Below are positions 24,101 through 33,795 of a stretch of 64,000 nucleotides of DNA, piece by piece; the stretch's first letter is position 1; each line of letters begins with the position of its first letter. Both the position numbers and the translations under genes were made by a program. This stretch comes from Silene conica (Eukaryota; Streptophyta; Magnoliopsida; Caryophyllales; Caryophyllaceae), in the NCBI GenBank assembly GCA_029255685.2, contig CM055320.2:15209111-15273110 (forward strand), in the 5' to 3' direction. Under the pieces are notes generated by a model, which was not told the DNA's origin, did no database searches, and worked only from the letters and a program-made list of their open reading frames with translations.

Positions 24101-24385
24101 AATGAGGATGCTAGTTTTACTAGCGGGAAGTTATTTGTTCCGAAAAAGAGAGACCATGATGAAGTTCACGAAAAACCAAGTTGTGCTAGTTCTTTTAAGG
24201 ACCCTTTGATTGAAAAAGGGGACCTAGAGGAGCTAATTGCCGGAAAAGATGTCAAGGGTCAAAAGTTGAAGATGTGTGGAGCGGGTCTCGCTCATGAAAG
24301 CAAGGTAGAAGCTACGGCCGAGGCTTTTGACCTTTTCTTAAGGTCATTAGCTAGCATGGACGAGGTTTCCACCTACAAAGATTGA
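21143..24385 (+). CDS. Athila-like Gag-protease polyprotein of element D
   Basis: Intact frame of about 1,080 residues from the ATG in MPRGDSNSL (the frame is open 12 bases further upstream, but without ATG). It has an N-terminal Pro/Ser/Asn-rich region; a retrotransposon gag domain around residues 140-270 (DKADMWLNVHAPNTF, FLAKYYPSSKTTML, LGEAWDRYQDLLAKCPHHG); one zinc knuckle CDLCGGNGHTFEVC; then a long Asn/Gln-rich low-complexity stretch with repeated PNFNNNN units. Near residue 830 is an aspartic protease core, ENALCDLGASVSVMPL. Athila elements typically show this D-L-G-A form rather than DTGA. The protein ends shortly after the protease, where reverse transcriptase would be expected. The long intact frame suggests it is young or was recently functional. 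Confidence 0.92.
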   Translation: MPRGDSNSLLSTSEPERLFRALRRKTIARVRIASQASTSHNDPSSPEPPSPNQSNPSPTSENFDNPFYQSPPPSPHVPNHHQIHIMAALRDHNRPNHNDTTNPINFGTLVPQNFEIHPSQMSFIEKNAFSGASHEDAHGHLRKFKGKVAMIKKTGVPEETLRLMLFPYSLTDKADMWLNVHAPNTFTTWDDLATTFLAKYYPSSKTTMLRNEITQFQQDEGESLGEAWDRYQDLLAKCPHHGIPTWYTTQTFFQTLLPRKKEMVNASAGGSFDHLPHEEGTELIKKIVDSEENYGTRGNVLRKSSKYPSEHLSNSKANEETNAKLDILTKKLEELTKGSTRKETKSNIPGMYQVNSVASCDLCGGNGHTFEVCANNSIEGSGSEEELYAFQAFNNPRGQNTFNPNSNYYHQGIRGSPYMSYKSTNVLNPHQIQQPQVQNPPGFQPRRGNFNPRNHYNNNNFYQGNQSNQANQGFAPNFNDQGYNNPNFNNNNPNFNNNNNPNFNNNNLNPNQNQSQTQNFNPPPFQNNFHNNQNQNQNFHNQGFNDPNFVQQNPNLNSQMPKGNSQVGVPRNDYGFALPLTNTPHQEPSSENQVGELLKLVKNMQTTHNQEMMNLRNANQKEIREMEARVASQALANPQRPPGGFLAQGQSSRDASKHHGVNAIMTNADEQPMLETTSSGEKPSLEQLMTVFGGDIEEEAMVMVPVVSPETIDQDGMNEDLFVMEQVKEFPRKKRDERKVSIEKGKSVVEEESEHEEGLIERIVCEFFRKITKGDPRCEELMKLVEEVEATIPSREEKREVNAIMSAKKVPSTLPIKLGDPGSFSINCYVGGKKIENALCDLGASVSVMPLAMAKKLDIKNLSPATTSITLADGTEKLPLGVLENAIVKVGNLSIPTDFLILDVPVGSNSFVILGRPFLATGGATIDVKRGKLSFEVGKEVAEFELPETPDTSYKGKNVGMVASLMLNDVPKMFDEKGIMKSMTLKNEDASFTSGKLFVPKKRDHDEVHEKPSCASSFKDPLIEKGDLEELIAGKDVKGQKLKMCGAGLAHESKVEATAEAFDLFLRSLASMDEVSTYKD

Positions 24386-25352
24386 AAATTGATCGTGAAA
24401 GGTTTGGTGGAGTCACTTAACAACCACCGTTTGTAAGTATTAGTTTCTTTTCCTTCTTGTAGTTTGCATGTTAGTTTAATTGTTAGTTCGATTTTTAGTT
24501 TAATTTTTAGCTTGCATGAGAAATTTGGATATGTTGGTTGCTTGTTTGTGGTTATTTCTTGAGTATAGTCGGTGGATAGTAGGCAAAATGGGTGTTTGCA
24601 AAGTCGTTTTTTTATGTCCAAGTCAATTATTTTTCGAAATTGTGTACAGGTACTCCCAGCCGGCCTACCGGCCGACGGTCACCTACCGGCTGAGAGTACC
24701 TGAGCATATTTCTGTTTTTGATGGTTTATTTGGGCAGATTTCAGATTTTGTACTCCCAGCCTGCGCCATACCGGCAGCCGGTCACCCGGCTAAGAGTCCC
24801 ATATGCTACTTGAGAAGGAAGAGAACGAAGAGAAAGAAAAAAGCTACCAGCCGGTAGGCCGACAGCCGGTCCGCCGGCTGGGAGCCCGTATCTAAAGAAA
24901 GAGAGAAGAAAAGAAGAGAAAAGGAAGAAATAAAGAAGAGAGAAAAAGTACGAAAAAGAGGGTACCAGCCGGTCGGCCGGCAACCGGTCCGCCGGCTGGG
25001 AACCCAGATTGAAGAGAAGAATGGAAGAAAAGGAGAAGGAGAAAGCGAAGGGAATAAGGGTACCAGCCGGTCGGCCGGCAGCCGGTCCGCCGGCTGGGAA
25101 CCCTATTATGCTTCGAAAACGAGGAAAGTGAGTCAGGCCTGTGAGCCGGTCGGCCGGCCGCCAGTGCCTGACCGGCTCAGGACACGGCTGAGACGGGTCT
25201 TTATATTTACAAATCCCTCAATTTTCCACTCATTTCCCCTCATTTTTCAGATTTCCATTCCCTCTCTACCTTCCCTCACTACAAAAACTCTCCCAAAACA
25301 CTCCCAAACACAAACCCATTTCAATCCTCCATCAAAATCCTTCAACTTTACC
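24386..25352 (+). other. Hairpin-rich spacer of element D in place of polymerase
   Basis: Between gag-protease and the second ORF. After about 250 bp of T-rich sequence come six GC-rich hairpin units (24651-25182) separated by purine-rich GAAGAGAAAG-type spacers, then a CT-rich leader before the ATG at 25353. No reverse transcriptase, RNase H or integrase motifs occur on either strand. Confidence 0.75.
24651..25182. repeat. GC-rich hairpin array in D internal region
   Basis: Six units start at about 24651, 24751, 24845, 24962, 25061 and 25136. Consensus arms are TACCAGCCGGTCGGCCGGC and GCCGGTCCGCCGGCTGGGA. They are the same module as in D's LTRs and B's LTRs, but the spacers here are purine-rich and unlike those. 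Confidence 0.88.
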
Positions 25353-27005
25353 ATGTCGGGAAGGACCGAAAGGCGATCGAAATCTAGGAATGATCCCATG
25401 GTCGGGCGCGAAAGAGTTGATAACCCCGATGCTCCATTTGTTTCGGGTGACCCCGATTTTCCCGGGGTTGTTTTCGATTCTGATACCCAAAAAGGTAACT
25501 TCCTATCTTTTGCTCAACGTCCCCTCAACCCAACCCGGTTTATTGATAGGAATTCTATGAGAGACTTGGGTTTGGATGGTGTCACCGATGATTTGTTCAG
25601 GGATGTGGGTTTGATTCAGTTGTATGAGACCAAAGCGGTATTGACATCCCCAAGATTGACATGGGAATTTTTGAGCTCTCTTAGGATAGCCAAAAATAGA
25701 GAATCGGGGTTAGTCACTTTTTTGCAATTTCGACTCATGAATAAGGGGTACCATTTGACCCTTGCTGATTTTGCTGGAATTTTCGGGCTGAATAGTGCGG
25801 CACCGTTGCATGCCCCTGATAGTGTTATATTGGAGTCGGTTTGGACTTCTATTACTGGATTGGTGAGCTCAAGGGGGGAGAAGAAGCCGGCAAATAGGGT
25901 GCATCTTGCTCCAATTAGGATTCTGCAGAGATTTTTGGGGTGGACCGTCTTTTCCCGAGACGAGCCACACAATTTCACCACTGTCGAGCTTGAGATTCTA
26001 GGTTCTGCTTTGATCACCAAACCTACCAAATTTGAGATCAACATAGCTCACCACATGGTGCTTCACCTAGCCCGACTTAGCCATCAGCCCCGTTTGTCCA
26101 CACCCATTTGTGTAGGGGGCATGATTACTTTGATTGCTTCAGCAGTTTGCCGGAGGAGCTTTAGGGTCGACTATATTGGAGGGGAGAATGTGCTCTCCCG
26201 CCGCTACCTTATGGAGGGATTGGGGTGGATTAAGTGGAACCCCAGCGACAACAAGTCATATTGGCAGATTCGAGTGGATGGAGTCGATAAAAACTCCATC
26301 CCTTTACCAAACTCTGAGAGAATGAGGGTGATGCCTGATCTACCCTCCTATCTCCTCCCTATTGAGGCTCCTTCTGAGCGTACTTCTTCCGGCCCTCCTG
26401 CGACCCGAGTCTACACCCGAGACCAGCGCCGACCCACCACCAGTGGCCTTGCATTCCAGCAGCCTTCTCTTCCTATACCACCGTTCGGCGGCTCTAACTT
26501 TTTCCAGGGGGCCTCTTCTAGTTCGGCTCCTCCTCCTAGCCATGTTCCTCAGACTATAGTGGATTTCATGGCTCGCATGGATCTGAGGCATGAGGAGACC
26601 GTACGGAGGCGTGCACTTGAGGACATTCGGTACTCTGATACTAATGCGAGGATAGACTATTTGTACCACGATCAGGCTTGGGGGAACTTCTCCACTTATG
26701 ATCGTGGCATTCAGCAGGGGTACCGTCACAGTTCTGGGCACCATCGTTCTTACTACACTCCTCCCGAGGCTGAGTATGTGCCCTCCTCCGAGCCTCATTT
26801 CGCTGGAGAGGTAAATGTTGCTGCGGACTACTACTCTAGGCCGATTTTTCCCCCGGTGAGTGAGCGAGAGAGATTTGATGCGCCTCCTCAGTCCTTTGCA
26901 GCTGCTTCCACTTCTGGGTTCTCCAACGAATACTACGTGAACCCGGATGATTTTTTGCATGGAGATGGTCATGGAGAGAACGGAGACGACGGTGGTGGTA
27001 ACTAG
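25353..27005 (+). CDS. ATHILA ORF-1-like protein of element D
   Basis: Intact frame of 550 residues from the ATG in MSGRTERRSKSRNDP. The frame is open upstream to 25128, but that part translates the hairpin DNA and is unlikely to be used. The central part resembles the plant ATHILA ORF-1 protein family, found in Athila elements outside gag-pol: RDLGLDGVTDDLFRDVGL, YHLTLADFAGIFGL, ILQRFLGWTVFSRDEP, FEINIAHHMVLHLARLSH. The C-terminal third is Ser/Pro/Tyr-rich with a Gly/Asp tail. No signal peptide or obvious transmembrane helix is visible. The function of the family is unknown; an envelope-like role has been proposed for the second ORF of Athila elements, but nothing here demonstrates it. Element E sits eight bases after its stop codon. 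Confidence 0.82.
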   Translation: MSGRTERRSKSRNDPMVGRERVDNPDAPFVSGDPDFPGVVFDSDTQKGNFLSFAQRPLNPTRFIDRNSMRDLGLDGVTDDLFRDVGLIQLYETKAVLTSPRLTWEFLSSLRIAKNRESGLVTFLQFRLMNKGYHLTLADFAGIFGLNSAAPLHAPDSVILESVWTSITGLVSSRGEKKPANRVHLAPIRILQRFLGWTVFSRDEPHNFTTVELEILGSALITKPTKFEINIAHHMVLHLARLSHQPRLSTPICVGGMITLIASAVCRRSFRVDYIGGENVLSRRYLMEGLGWIKWNPSDNKSYWQIRVDGVDKNSIPLPNSERMRVMPDLPSYLLPIEAPSERTSSGPPATRVYTRDQRRPTTSGLAFQQPSLPIPPFGGSNFFQGASSSSAPPPSHVPQTIVDFMARMDLRHEETVRRRALEDIRYSDTNARIDYLYHDQAWGNFSTYDRGIQQGYRHSSGHHRSYYTPPEAEYVPSSEPHFAGEVNVAADYYSRPIFPPVSERERFDAPPQSFAAASTSGFSNEYYVNPDDFLHGDGHGENGDDGGGN

Positions 27006-27012
27006 TGAGAGG

Positions 27013-27017
27013 TTGTT
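27013..27017. repeat. Element E target-site duplication (left), TTGTT
   Basis: TTGTT directly precedes the 5' LTR and recurs at 30868-30872 directly after the 3' LTR. Confidence 0.93.
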
Positions 27018-28172
27018 TGATGCGGGTGCATGCTCAAACTTTCCTAATGATAAATCTAAAACGAGGTTCACACCAAATGGATTCGAACATGGATCCGTAA
27101 GACTATTCAAGAAAGCTTTACAAGGGATAAAAGAAGATTCTAGAAGGTTCCGGAAGACTTTGGAACATCCTTGGATAATATTCCCTAAAGGCTACATGAA
27201 GGAAGGTGTGTATGAAGCTTCCAAGGAAGAGGAGCTAGGGCACGAAAGACCTAGGGACACGCGCCTAAGGGCACGGCCACAACTAGGGTTCGACCATTAG
27301 GATTTCGTTTTTTGGTTGTTTATTTTATTTAAGTTAAGGAATAAAATAAGATTAGGAAGTTATGTTTCCTAGTCTTAGTAGAATATGTATTAGGTTTCCT
27401 AATTGTAATAGGATTCATAAATCCTAAGTTAAGTAGGAGTCCTAGGAGAAGTAGGTTTCACAATTCTAGTAGAAATAGGAGTCCTAATTGTTATAGGATT
27501 CATAGTTCTAGTAGGATAAGGAATCCTAGTTGTTAAAGGATTCTTAAATATGTTAGGACTAGGAGTCTTAATTATATTAGGTTTAGGAGTCTTAAGTCCT
27601 AGTCAAACACTTTGTTTGAGCTTAAGTAGGATTAGGGTTTCCTAATAGGGAGTAATTAAGGTATTCTTACCTTAATTCTAGTAGGATTACACGGTTGTAA
27701 GTCCTATATAAGGCATCCGTTTTCATTGTTTTTAACATCGAATTTTGAAGTTGAATTATCAATAAAGATCATAAGTTTCTGTGTGAGCTTTTGAGTGACA
27801 TTAATTAAGTTTGCGAGCTTAGTTTTTGGGATCGACTTTGCGAGGTTGATTTGCAGGGTGTTAGCTAATTCCATCTTTTGCGAGAGAAGGTTGAAGTTAC
27901 ATCATCTATCCATCGACAATCCATCATCCATTGATCATCAAGATTTCGTCCATCATCCATTGATCACCAAAACCGTTCGTCCAAGCCTTGTTCCGAGTCT
28001 TGTTCGTTCTTCACGTTGTTCATCATTGTTCATCGTTCATCATCCATCATTCGTTCATTATTTGTGTTATTTCATCAAAGTTACGAACGAGTTTGTTATC
28101 TATCTTAAGAAGTGTAATTCCGCTGCACTAATATTCTTAAGGAGGATCCATCTAAGCTAGAGATCCGCATCA
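27018..28172 (+). repeat. Element E 5' LTR
   Basis: 1,155 bp. The first ~280 bp are open in the same register as the element's ORF. Then follows a region of short TCCTA/TAGGA-rich inverted motifs (27340-27640), a TATA box (TATATAAGG at 27705-27713) and AATAAA at 27761-27766. It ends in CCGCATCA. Confidence 0.93.
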
Positions 28173-28175
28173 ACT

Positions 28176-28187
28176 TGGTATCAGAGC
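28176..28187 (+). promoter_or_regulatory. Element E primer-binding site (tRNA-iMet type)
   Basis: TGGTATCAGAGC, three bases inside the 5' LTR, is complementary to the initiator tRNA-Met 3' end. Confidence 0.93.
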
Positions 28188-28237
28188 TTCGGCTCTTGGT
28201 TTAATTCTTATTGAATCAATCTTGGGAAGAAGTAAAG

Positions 28238-29995
28238 ATGGTAAGTTCAAACGTATATAGCGTCATCAAGGGTGGCACGACCTATAACTTAAAACCTATC
28301 ATATCAAGAGGGGCTGCCGAGAGTAAAACAAAAAAAGAAAACATATTGATAGAGGTTAAGGAACATACGAGGGAAAGTGAAGACCTTTCATGGGAGAAGG
28401 TAATACACATGATTAATGATCTTACGGCCAATATTGAAAGGAGTGGGCGTGAGCACACTCTGTCTCGTCTAGCAAGAAAACAAGAAGTTAAGAAAGCCAC
28501 GAACATGGAAGTGGCTTACAAAGTAGGTCAGTTGGATAATAGTGAGGATCATAAAGGCAACAATGATCATAATAACGAAATGAATCAAGGGGTGGCTGAA
28601 TTCTTACCTATCTTCAAAGAGGACACAATGACGGAAACCAAAGAAGAAGATGGATTCATCCCATATGGTGTTGAATCAATAAGAGGTAACAATGATCAAT
28701 CAACGGTGACTTGTAATTTACAACTTCAAGTAGGACCATTCATGGAGGAGGATGTTGGGGTTTGCATTGTTAGTAAGGAGGACAAAAGAGAGGGCAAAGG
28801 AGGTTTAGGGAAGGACCTAATTATAAGCGAGCAAGAGGTTTTTGTAGATCCATTCACAAACTTACATCCATGCTCATACTTCAAATCTAAAACTATGGGA
28901 GGATTGCCTAGGTCCGTTATTACAATGAAGGTTCAACTTGGAAGGTGAGATTTTGATCCAGGAGGCAACATACATAATCCAAATTTGAGGAATAATGTGT
29001 ATCGTGTAGTTAATAATAAGGTTACCTATAACCTAAAGCCAATGACAACTACAAATACGAAGGACTCCCAATATAAGGAGAGCTTATTCATAACCCTAGG
29101 GGAGTACATGGAGGGCCGTGTGCGTGAGAGCCAAGAACGGAGGGTGGATGAAAAGGCAAGGAGGGATTTAGATGAGGAGGTGCATGATGAGGGGATTGAT
29201 CTTGGTGAGGCCGTGAGTCTTGGAGGAGATAAGGAGCGTGTACCAAACGTAGACAAGGAGTTCATGGTTGCGACTATGGGTGAAGGGCTCGTTGGTGTCG
29301 GTTCTAGTCTAGGTCAAGAGGCAAATGCCGTGGGTCAAGACGAGGAAGAATTTGTGCACGATGGGGAGTGTGGCGTGAGTATGGAGGTTAGCAACCCTAA
29401 TTGGAGTTCGAGTGGGAATACTATCAACAATGGGGAAGCTACTACTTCAAATCCTACAAGGAGTAGGACTAATGTTACTATAAAACCTATGCTCTACAAC
29501 TTATTATTGCAAGGATCTTGGAATAAAGTGAGGGACAAGAGGGAGAACGAGATCGAGCCAAAGAAGAAGCAAGGGGTTCGGGTTCTAACAAATTGTTCTA
29601 AGCCAATGGAACCAAGGTTAATTCGTGAAGCAATATGGTGGAGTGGGAATGGTTCGACCAAGAATAGCACGAGGCAAAATTTGAGGTCCACTTTTTCAAA
29701 AGAAGGAGAGTATGATGCGGGTGCATGCTCAAACTTTCCTAATGATAAATCTAAAACGAGGTTCACACCAAATGGATTCGAACATGGATCCGTAAGACTA
29801 TTCAAGAAAGCTTTACAAGGGATAAAAGAAGATTCTAGAAGGTTCCGGAAGACTTTGGAACATCCTTGGATAATATTCCCTAAAGGCTACATGAAGGAAG
29901 GTGTGTATGAAGCTTCCAAGGAAGAGGAGCTAGGGCACGAAAGACCTAGGGACACGCGCCTAAGGGCACGGCCACAACTAGGGTTCGGCCATTAG
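28238..29995 (+). CDS. Uncharacterised element E protein, split by one in-frame TGA, ending inside the 3' LTR
   Basis: The frame opens at the ATG at 28238 and stops at TGA 28946-28948 (236 residues). It continues in the same frame with no other stop to 29995, giving 585 sense codons in all. The last ~94 residues lie in the 3' LTR. The protein is charged and hydrophilic (many Glu, Lys, Asp). A short motif is duplicated: NVYSVIKGGTTYNLKPI near the N-terminus and NVYRVVNNKVTYNLKPM just after the TGA, with a weaker NVTIKPMLYNLLLQGSWNKV later. I recognise no domain; there is no zinc knuckle, DTG, YVDD-type or integrase motif. It may be a diverged gag, a captured host sequence or a novel element protein. 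Whether the TGA is a mutation or is read through cannot be told from one copy. Confidence 0.6.
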
Positions 29996-30867
29996 GATTT
30001 CGTTTTTTGGTTGTTTATTTTATTTAAGTTAAAGAATAAAATAAGATTAGGAAGTTATGTTTCCTAGTCTTAGTAGAATATGTATTAGGTTTCCTAATTG
30101 TAATAGGATTCATAAATCCTAAGTTAAGTAGGAGTCCTAGGAGAAGTAGGTTTCACAATTCTAGTAGAAATAGGAGTCCTAATTGTTATAGGATTCATAG
30201 TTCTAGTAGGATAAGGAATCCTAGTTGTTAAAGGATTCTTAAATATGTTAGGACTAGGAGTCTTAATTATATTAGGTTTAGGAGTCTTAAGTCCTAGTCA
30301 AACACTTTGTTTGAGCTTAAGTAGGATTAGGGTTTCCTAATAGGGAGTAATTAAGGTATTCTTACCTTAATTCTAGTAGGATTACACGGTTGTAAGTCCT
30401 ATATAAGGCATCCGTTTTCATTGTTTTTAACATCGAATTTTGAAGTTGAATTATCAATAAAGATCATAAGTTTCTGTGTGAGCTTTTGAGTGACATTAAT
30501 TAAGTTTGCGAGCTTAGTTTTTGGGATCGACTTTGCGAGGTTGATTTGCAGGGTGTTAGCTAATTCCATCTTTTGCGAGAGAAGGTTGAAGTTACATCAT
30601 CTATCCATCGACAATCCATCATCCATTGATCATCAAGATTTCTTCCATCATCCATTGATCACCAAAACCGTTCGTCCAAGCCTTGTTCCGAGTCTTATTC
30701 GTTCTTCACGTTGTTCATCATTGTTCATCGTTCATCATCCATCATTCGTTCATTATTTGTGTTATTTCATCAAAGTTACTAACGAGTTTGTTATCTATCT
30801 TAAGAAGTGTAATTCCGCTGCACTAATATTCTTAAGGAGGATCCATCTAAGCTAGAGATCCGCATCA
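29713..30867 (+). repeat. Element E 3' LTR
   Basis: 1,155 bp, differing from 27018-28172 at about five positions by eye (for example GTTCGGCC against GTTCGACC) with no length change. Its first 283 bases encode the C-terminus of the element ORF. Confidence 0.93.
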
Positions 30868-30872
30868 TTGTT

Positions 30873-33795
30873 TGATGGCTATGCTCCCCCTTGAAAAATC
30901 AAAGCAAGTAACTCCCTTAATCCAAATTTTCACTTTACTTTGCATTTTCCTTCATAGCATGCATTTAGAATAGTTAGTTAGTTTAGTGTTTTAGTTTTCA
31001 ATTCATGTTTTCACATCATTAGTTTAGTTGCATATAGTTGCATTCATTTAGATGCATTAGATTTCCATTTTGTATCATATTGTCACATATAACTTGCATA
31101 CATGTACTTTAGAGCATTTAGTTAGCATTTAGTTAGCATTTAGTTTAGTTTTTAGTTTTTCATTTCTTTTGTTTCTTTTTGTTTTTATTGCTTTCATAAA
31201 AATCAAAAATCCAAAAAAATTGAAAAACCAAAACCTTCAAAAACATGTTCTTTATTTTCCGGTTTTCCTCCTCACATTATGCATATAAATAAGTGTGGGG
31301 AGGAAGAACCGTTTATTTCAAAAAACACAAAAACAAGTTTTTATTTTATCACAAAAATTCAAAAAAGCCAAAAACATGTTGTTTTCGTTCCTTTTTCTTC
31401 ATTTCCCCCTTGCACTTTGTTCCATTGAGGACAATGTAAATCTTAAGTGTGGGGAGGGAAAATATCCACTTTTTGAATATTTAATTGCTTTTGTAAATAT
31501 GAAAAAACTTCAAAAATACCAAAAAAATAGAAAAATTTCAAAAAATATGTTCTTCCTTTCTTTTGTTTTTGTTCTTTGCTTGTTTTGTATATATATGTTT
31601 GTTGGACTAACAAGTGGCAGATATGGCGACAACCCGAGGTATTAGGAGAATGAAGATGCTTGGTATACTCTTTCCTACTTCTTTCTCCCCCTCCCGATTT
31701 CTTTTTATGTTGATATCATGAAGGAGAACGAGATTTTTGTGCCTTGGATGTTCCCTTGGGGAACTTTTGGTTGTTGTGGTTGATGTGCTGTTAGGCTAGT
31801 CTTCTTGTTGTTGCATCTTTGTTGTGTTTGTTGTTAGTTTGCTTTTGTTTCACATGCCTTTTCATTTTCATAGTTTTGTGAATATGTGTTAGTCGGTTTT
31901 TCCGTTTTGCTTTTGTTTGTAAATATGCATAGGAGGTTGAATAGTGGAGGATATATGCCGTCAATGATGATTTTTGTCTTGCTTGTGTCTTTCCCCTCCT
32001 AATAGCTTACACCGTTGATGTCACCTTGTTAGGGTTCTTGCTTGCAAGGACCCGGAAGTCTAGGCTTAATGACCGAGTTTCGACCACCTTGTGAGACCGT
32101 GTTAGACCTTGACTCGACCTAGGACCGACATTAGCTACTCAAATGTGAGGATAGAGCCTCCTTTATAGTCGGTCCATCAAACCGACTCAGTTTAGGATTG
32201 TGAGTAGTCCTCCTTACGTGGTGTGTTATGTCTATACGCATAAGTATGACGCTCGTTCCTTATTTCCGTGTTAATGTTCATGTGCATGTGAGACAACTTT
32301 TGTTCCAAATAAATCAACTTCACATTTGCTAAATTAGCCTTGTTTTGACCCTTGCATCTTATTCCCCTTTTGTTTAACCACTTTGAGCCTTAACCTTTTA
32401 ATTTGGCCTAAACTACTAAATGAACTACATCCCAAAAACATCCTTCCTTGATCAAGAATGGTTGCTTTTGTGGTACTTTATTGGTGGTAGAGTCGGGAAT
32501 TTAGATGTTGGTTGGTGCACTCTTCCGTTGTGGTCACTACTTGTGTTTTCTTGGTGAATGAAGTTTGAGAAAAAAGAAAAGAAAAGAAAAAAAAATGAAA
32601 AAAGAAAGAAAATAGAAAATCAAAGAAAAAAGTTGAAAAAGTTTTGAAAAATCCAAAAAGAAAAATGTACATATGTGTTTTTGAAAGAGAAAAAGGCTAG
32701 CAACAAGTCCTTTCCATCAAGGGGACATAGAAAAAGTCGTTGCTACAATAATGTGGTCTTTTGATGTTTTTGCACGCGTGCCGGGTTTACACAATTTTTG
32801 CATTTGATTTGATTTTCAAGTCTTATGTTAGGGTGTAGACGTTGTTCGGTGTTTCTAATAATGACCACTTTGTCTAAGTTTGTGATGGGTCCGATTTTTC
32901 CAAAGTAAGTTGGGGTTTATGCAATTTTTGCTTGGTTTTGTAAAAGCTAAAGTTATGGCATAGACGTTGCTTAGTTGTTGTAATAAGGAGTTGTGTTGAT
33001 TATGGCAATCATTCTTGTTTTTGAGCCTCAAATCCTAGAACGGTGCTTGCACCAAACCATTTTCACCCAACCCAAGCCCCGTTACATCCTTGTTGTTGTT
33101 CTCATCATGTGCATTTGCATTTTTCATTGATTTTTGGATGGAGTACCATTCTAGATTGCGGGCATGCTTCGCAAGTTGAGGTAGGTGAGTGATTTTGGTT
33201 ACATTTTGTCACAAAAATCGCCCCCTTTCTTTCCTGGTGTGTTGAGTGTCACCCGTGAGAGTCGGTACTTAGGGTCCTTTTATCGGGTATGGGTCTTGCA
33301 TTGAGTCGAATCATGTGTGTGTCGTGTCATTCTTGGAAGTATAGCTTAGTACGTCCGTTTGCCCGCCTTGAATTAGTTTCTTGGTCTTTGGTGATGCCAT
33401 TCTTGGTTGCTTGAGCTTGATTTAGGGGTTTGACACCTTGGTTAGACTTTGAGTCGGCATCCTCCGCTATAGACCTCCTTTGTTTTGTTTTTCAAAACCC
33501 CGCTTGAATGAGGCAAGCGGTTTTCTTTTCCTTTTTTCGATGCATGTTGCTTATCTATACGTGTTATGTTTCTACTTGTTGGCATCAAAAGTTTTGTAGC
33601 AAGACCTTACTTGCCTTGCAATAGGGCATTCTTCCTCATGAATGTCAAATTGTGAGTTGAAAGGGCTACGGGTGTAGCTAAACCCGATTCGGCTTCTAGT
33701 TAGCTTAGTTAGTTTGTTTCTTTGTTTCTAATAAGGGTTATGTAGTTGCTTGATCTCTTACTCGAGGACGAGTAAGGTTTAAGTGTGGGGAATTC
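30873..33795 (+). other. Element D 3' non-coding region
   Basis: 2.9 kb without a convincing gene. It contains T/A-rich sequence with GCATTTAGTTAG repeats (31100-31150), an A-rich tract (32565-32660), and two internal copies of a polypurine-like motif, TAAGTGTGGGGAGG (about 31290 and 31444), which resemble the true tract before the 3' LTR. Open frames up to 116 residues here are low-complexity (Phe/Lys-rich) and not supported. Confidence 0.65.
33779..33795 (+). promoter_or_regulatory. Element D polypurine tract
   Basis: TTAAGTGTGGGGAATTC abuts the 3' LTR and follows CTCGAGGACGAGTAAGG, a context common before the 3' LTR of Athila-group elements. It primes plus-strand DNA. Confidence 0.85.

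Larger units (their letters stand above)
27018..30867 (+). mobile_element. Element E: 3.85-kb LTR retrotransposon with an unrecognised ORF
   Basis: Complete insertion in element D with 1,155-bp LTRs (27018-28172 and 29713-30867; termini TGATGCGG...CCGCATCA), TTGTT duplications and a tRNA-iMet primer site. The 1,540-bp internal region has no gag zinc knuckle, protease, reverse transcriptase or integrase. It holds one long frame, interrupted by a single TGA, that runs into the 3' LTR. About five LTR differences were counted, so the insertion is young. It is non-autonomous; its partner family is unknown. Confidence 0.9.

Noticed and set aside
19582..25182. Hairpin arrays as a CRISPR array
   Set aside because: Eukaryotic plant DNA, palindromes variable in sequence, repeats inside retrotransposon LTRs, no cas genes.
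25128..25352. Upstream extension of the ATHILA-like ORF
   Set aside because: It translates the last hairpin and a CT-rich leader; the ATG at 25353 begins the part resembling the family.
26340..27110. 256-residue minus-strand frame opposite the ATHILA-like ORF
   Set aside because: A shadow of the real plus-strand frame; composition is Arg/Ser-rich with no recognisable domain.
26947..27300. Frame joining the end of D's ORF to E's 5' LTR as a fusion gene
   Set aside because: It is a chance join across the E insertion; the meaningful frame is the one entering E's 3' LTR from its own internal region.
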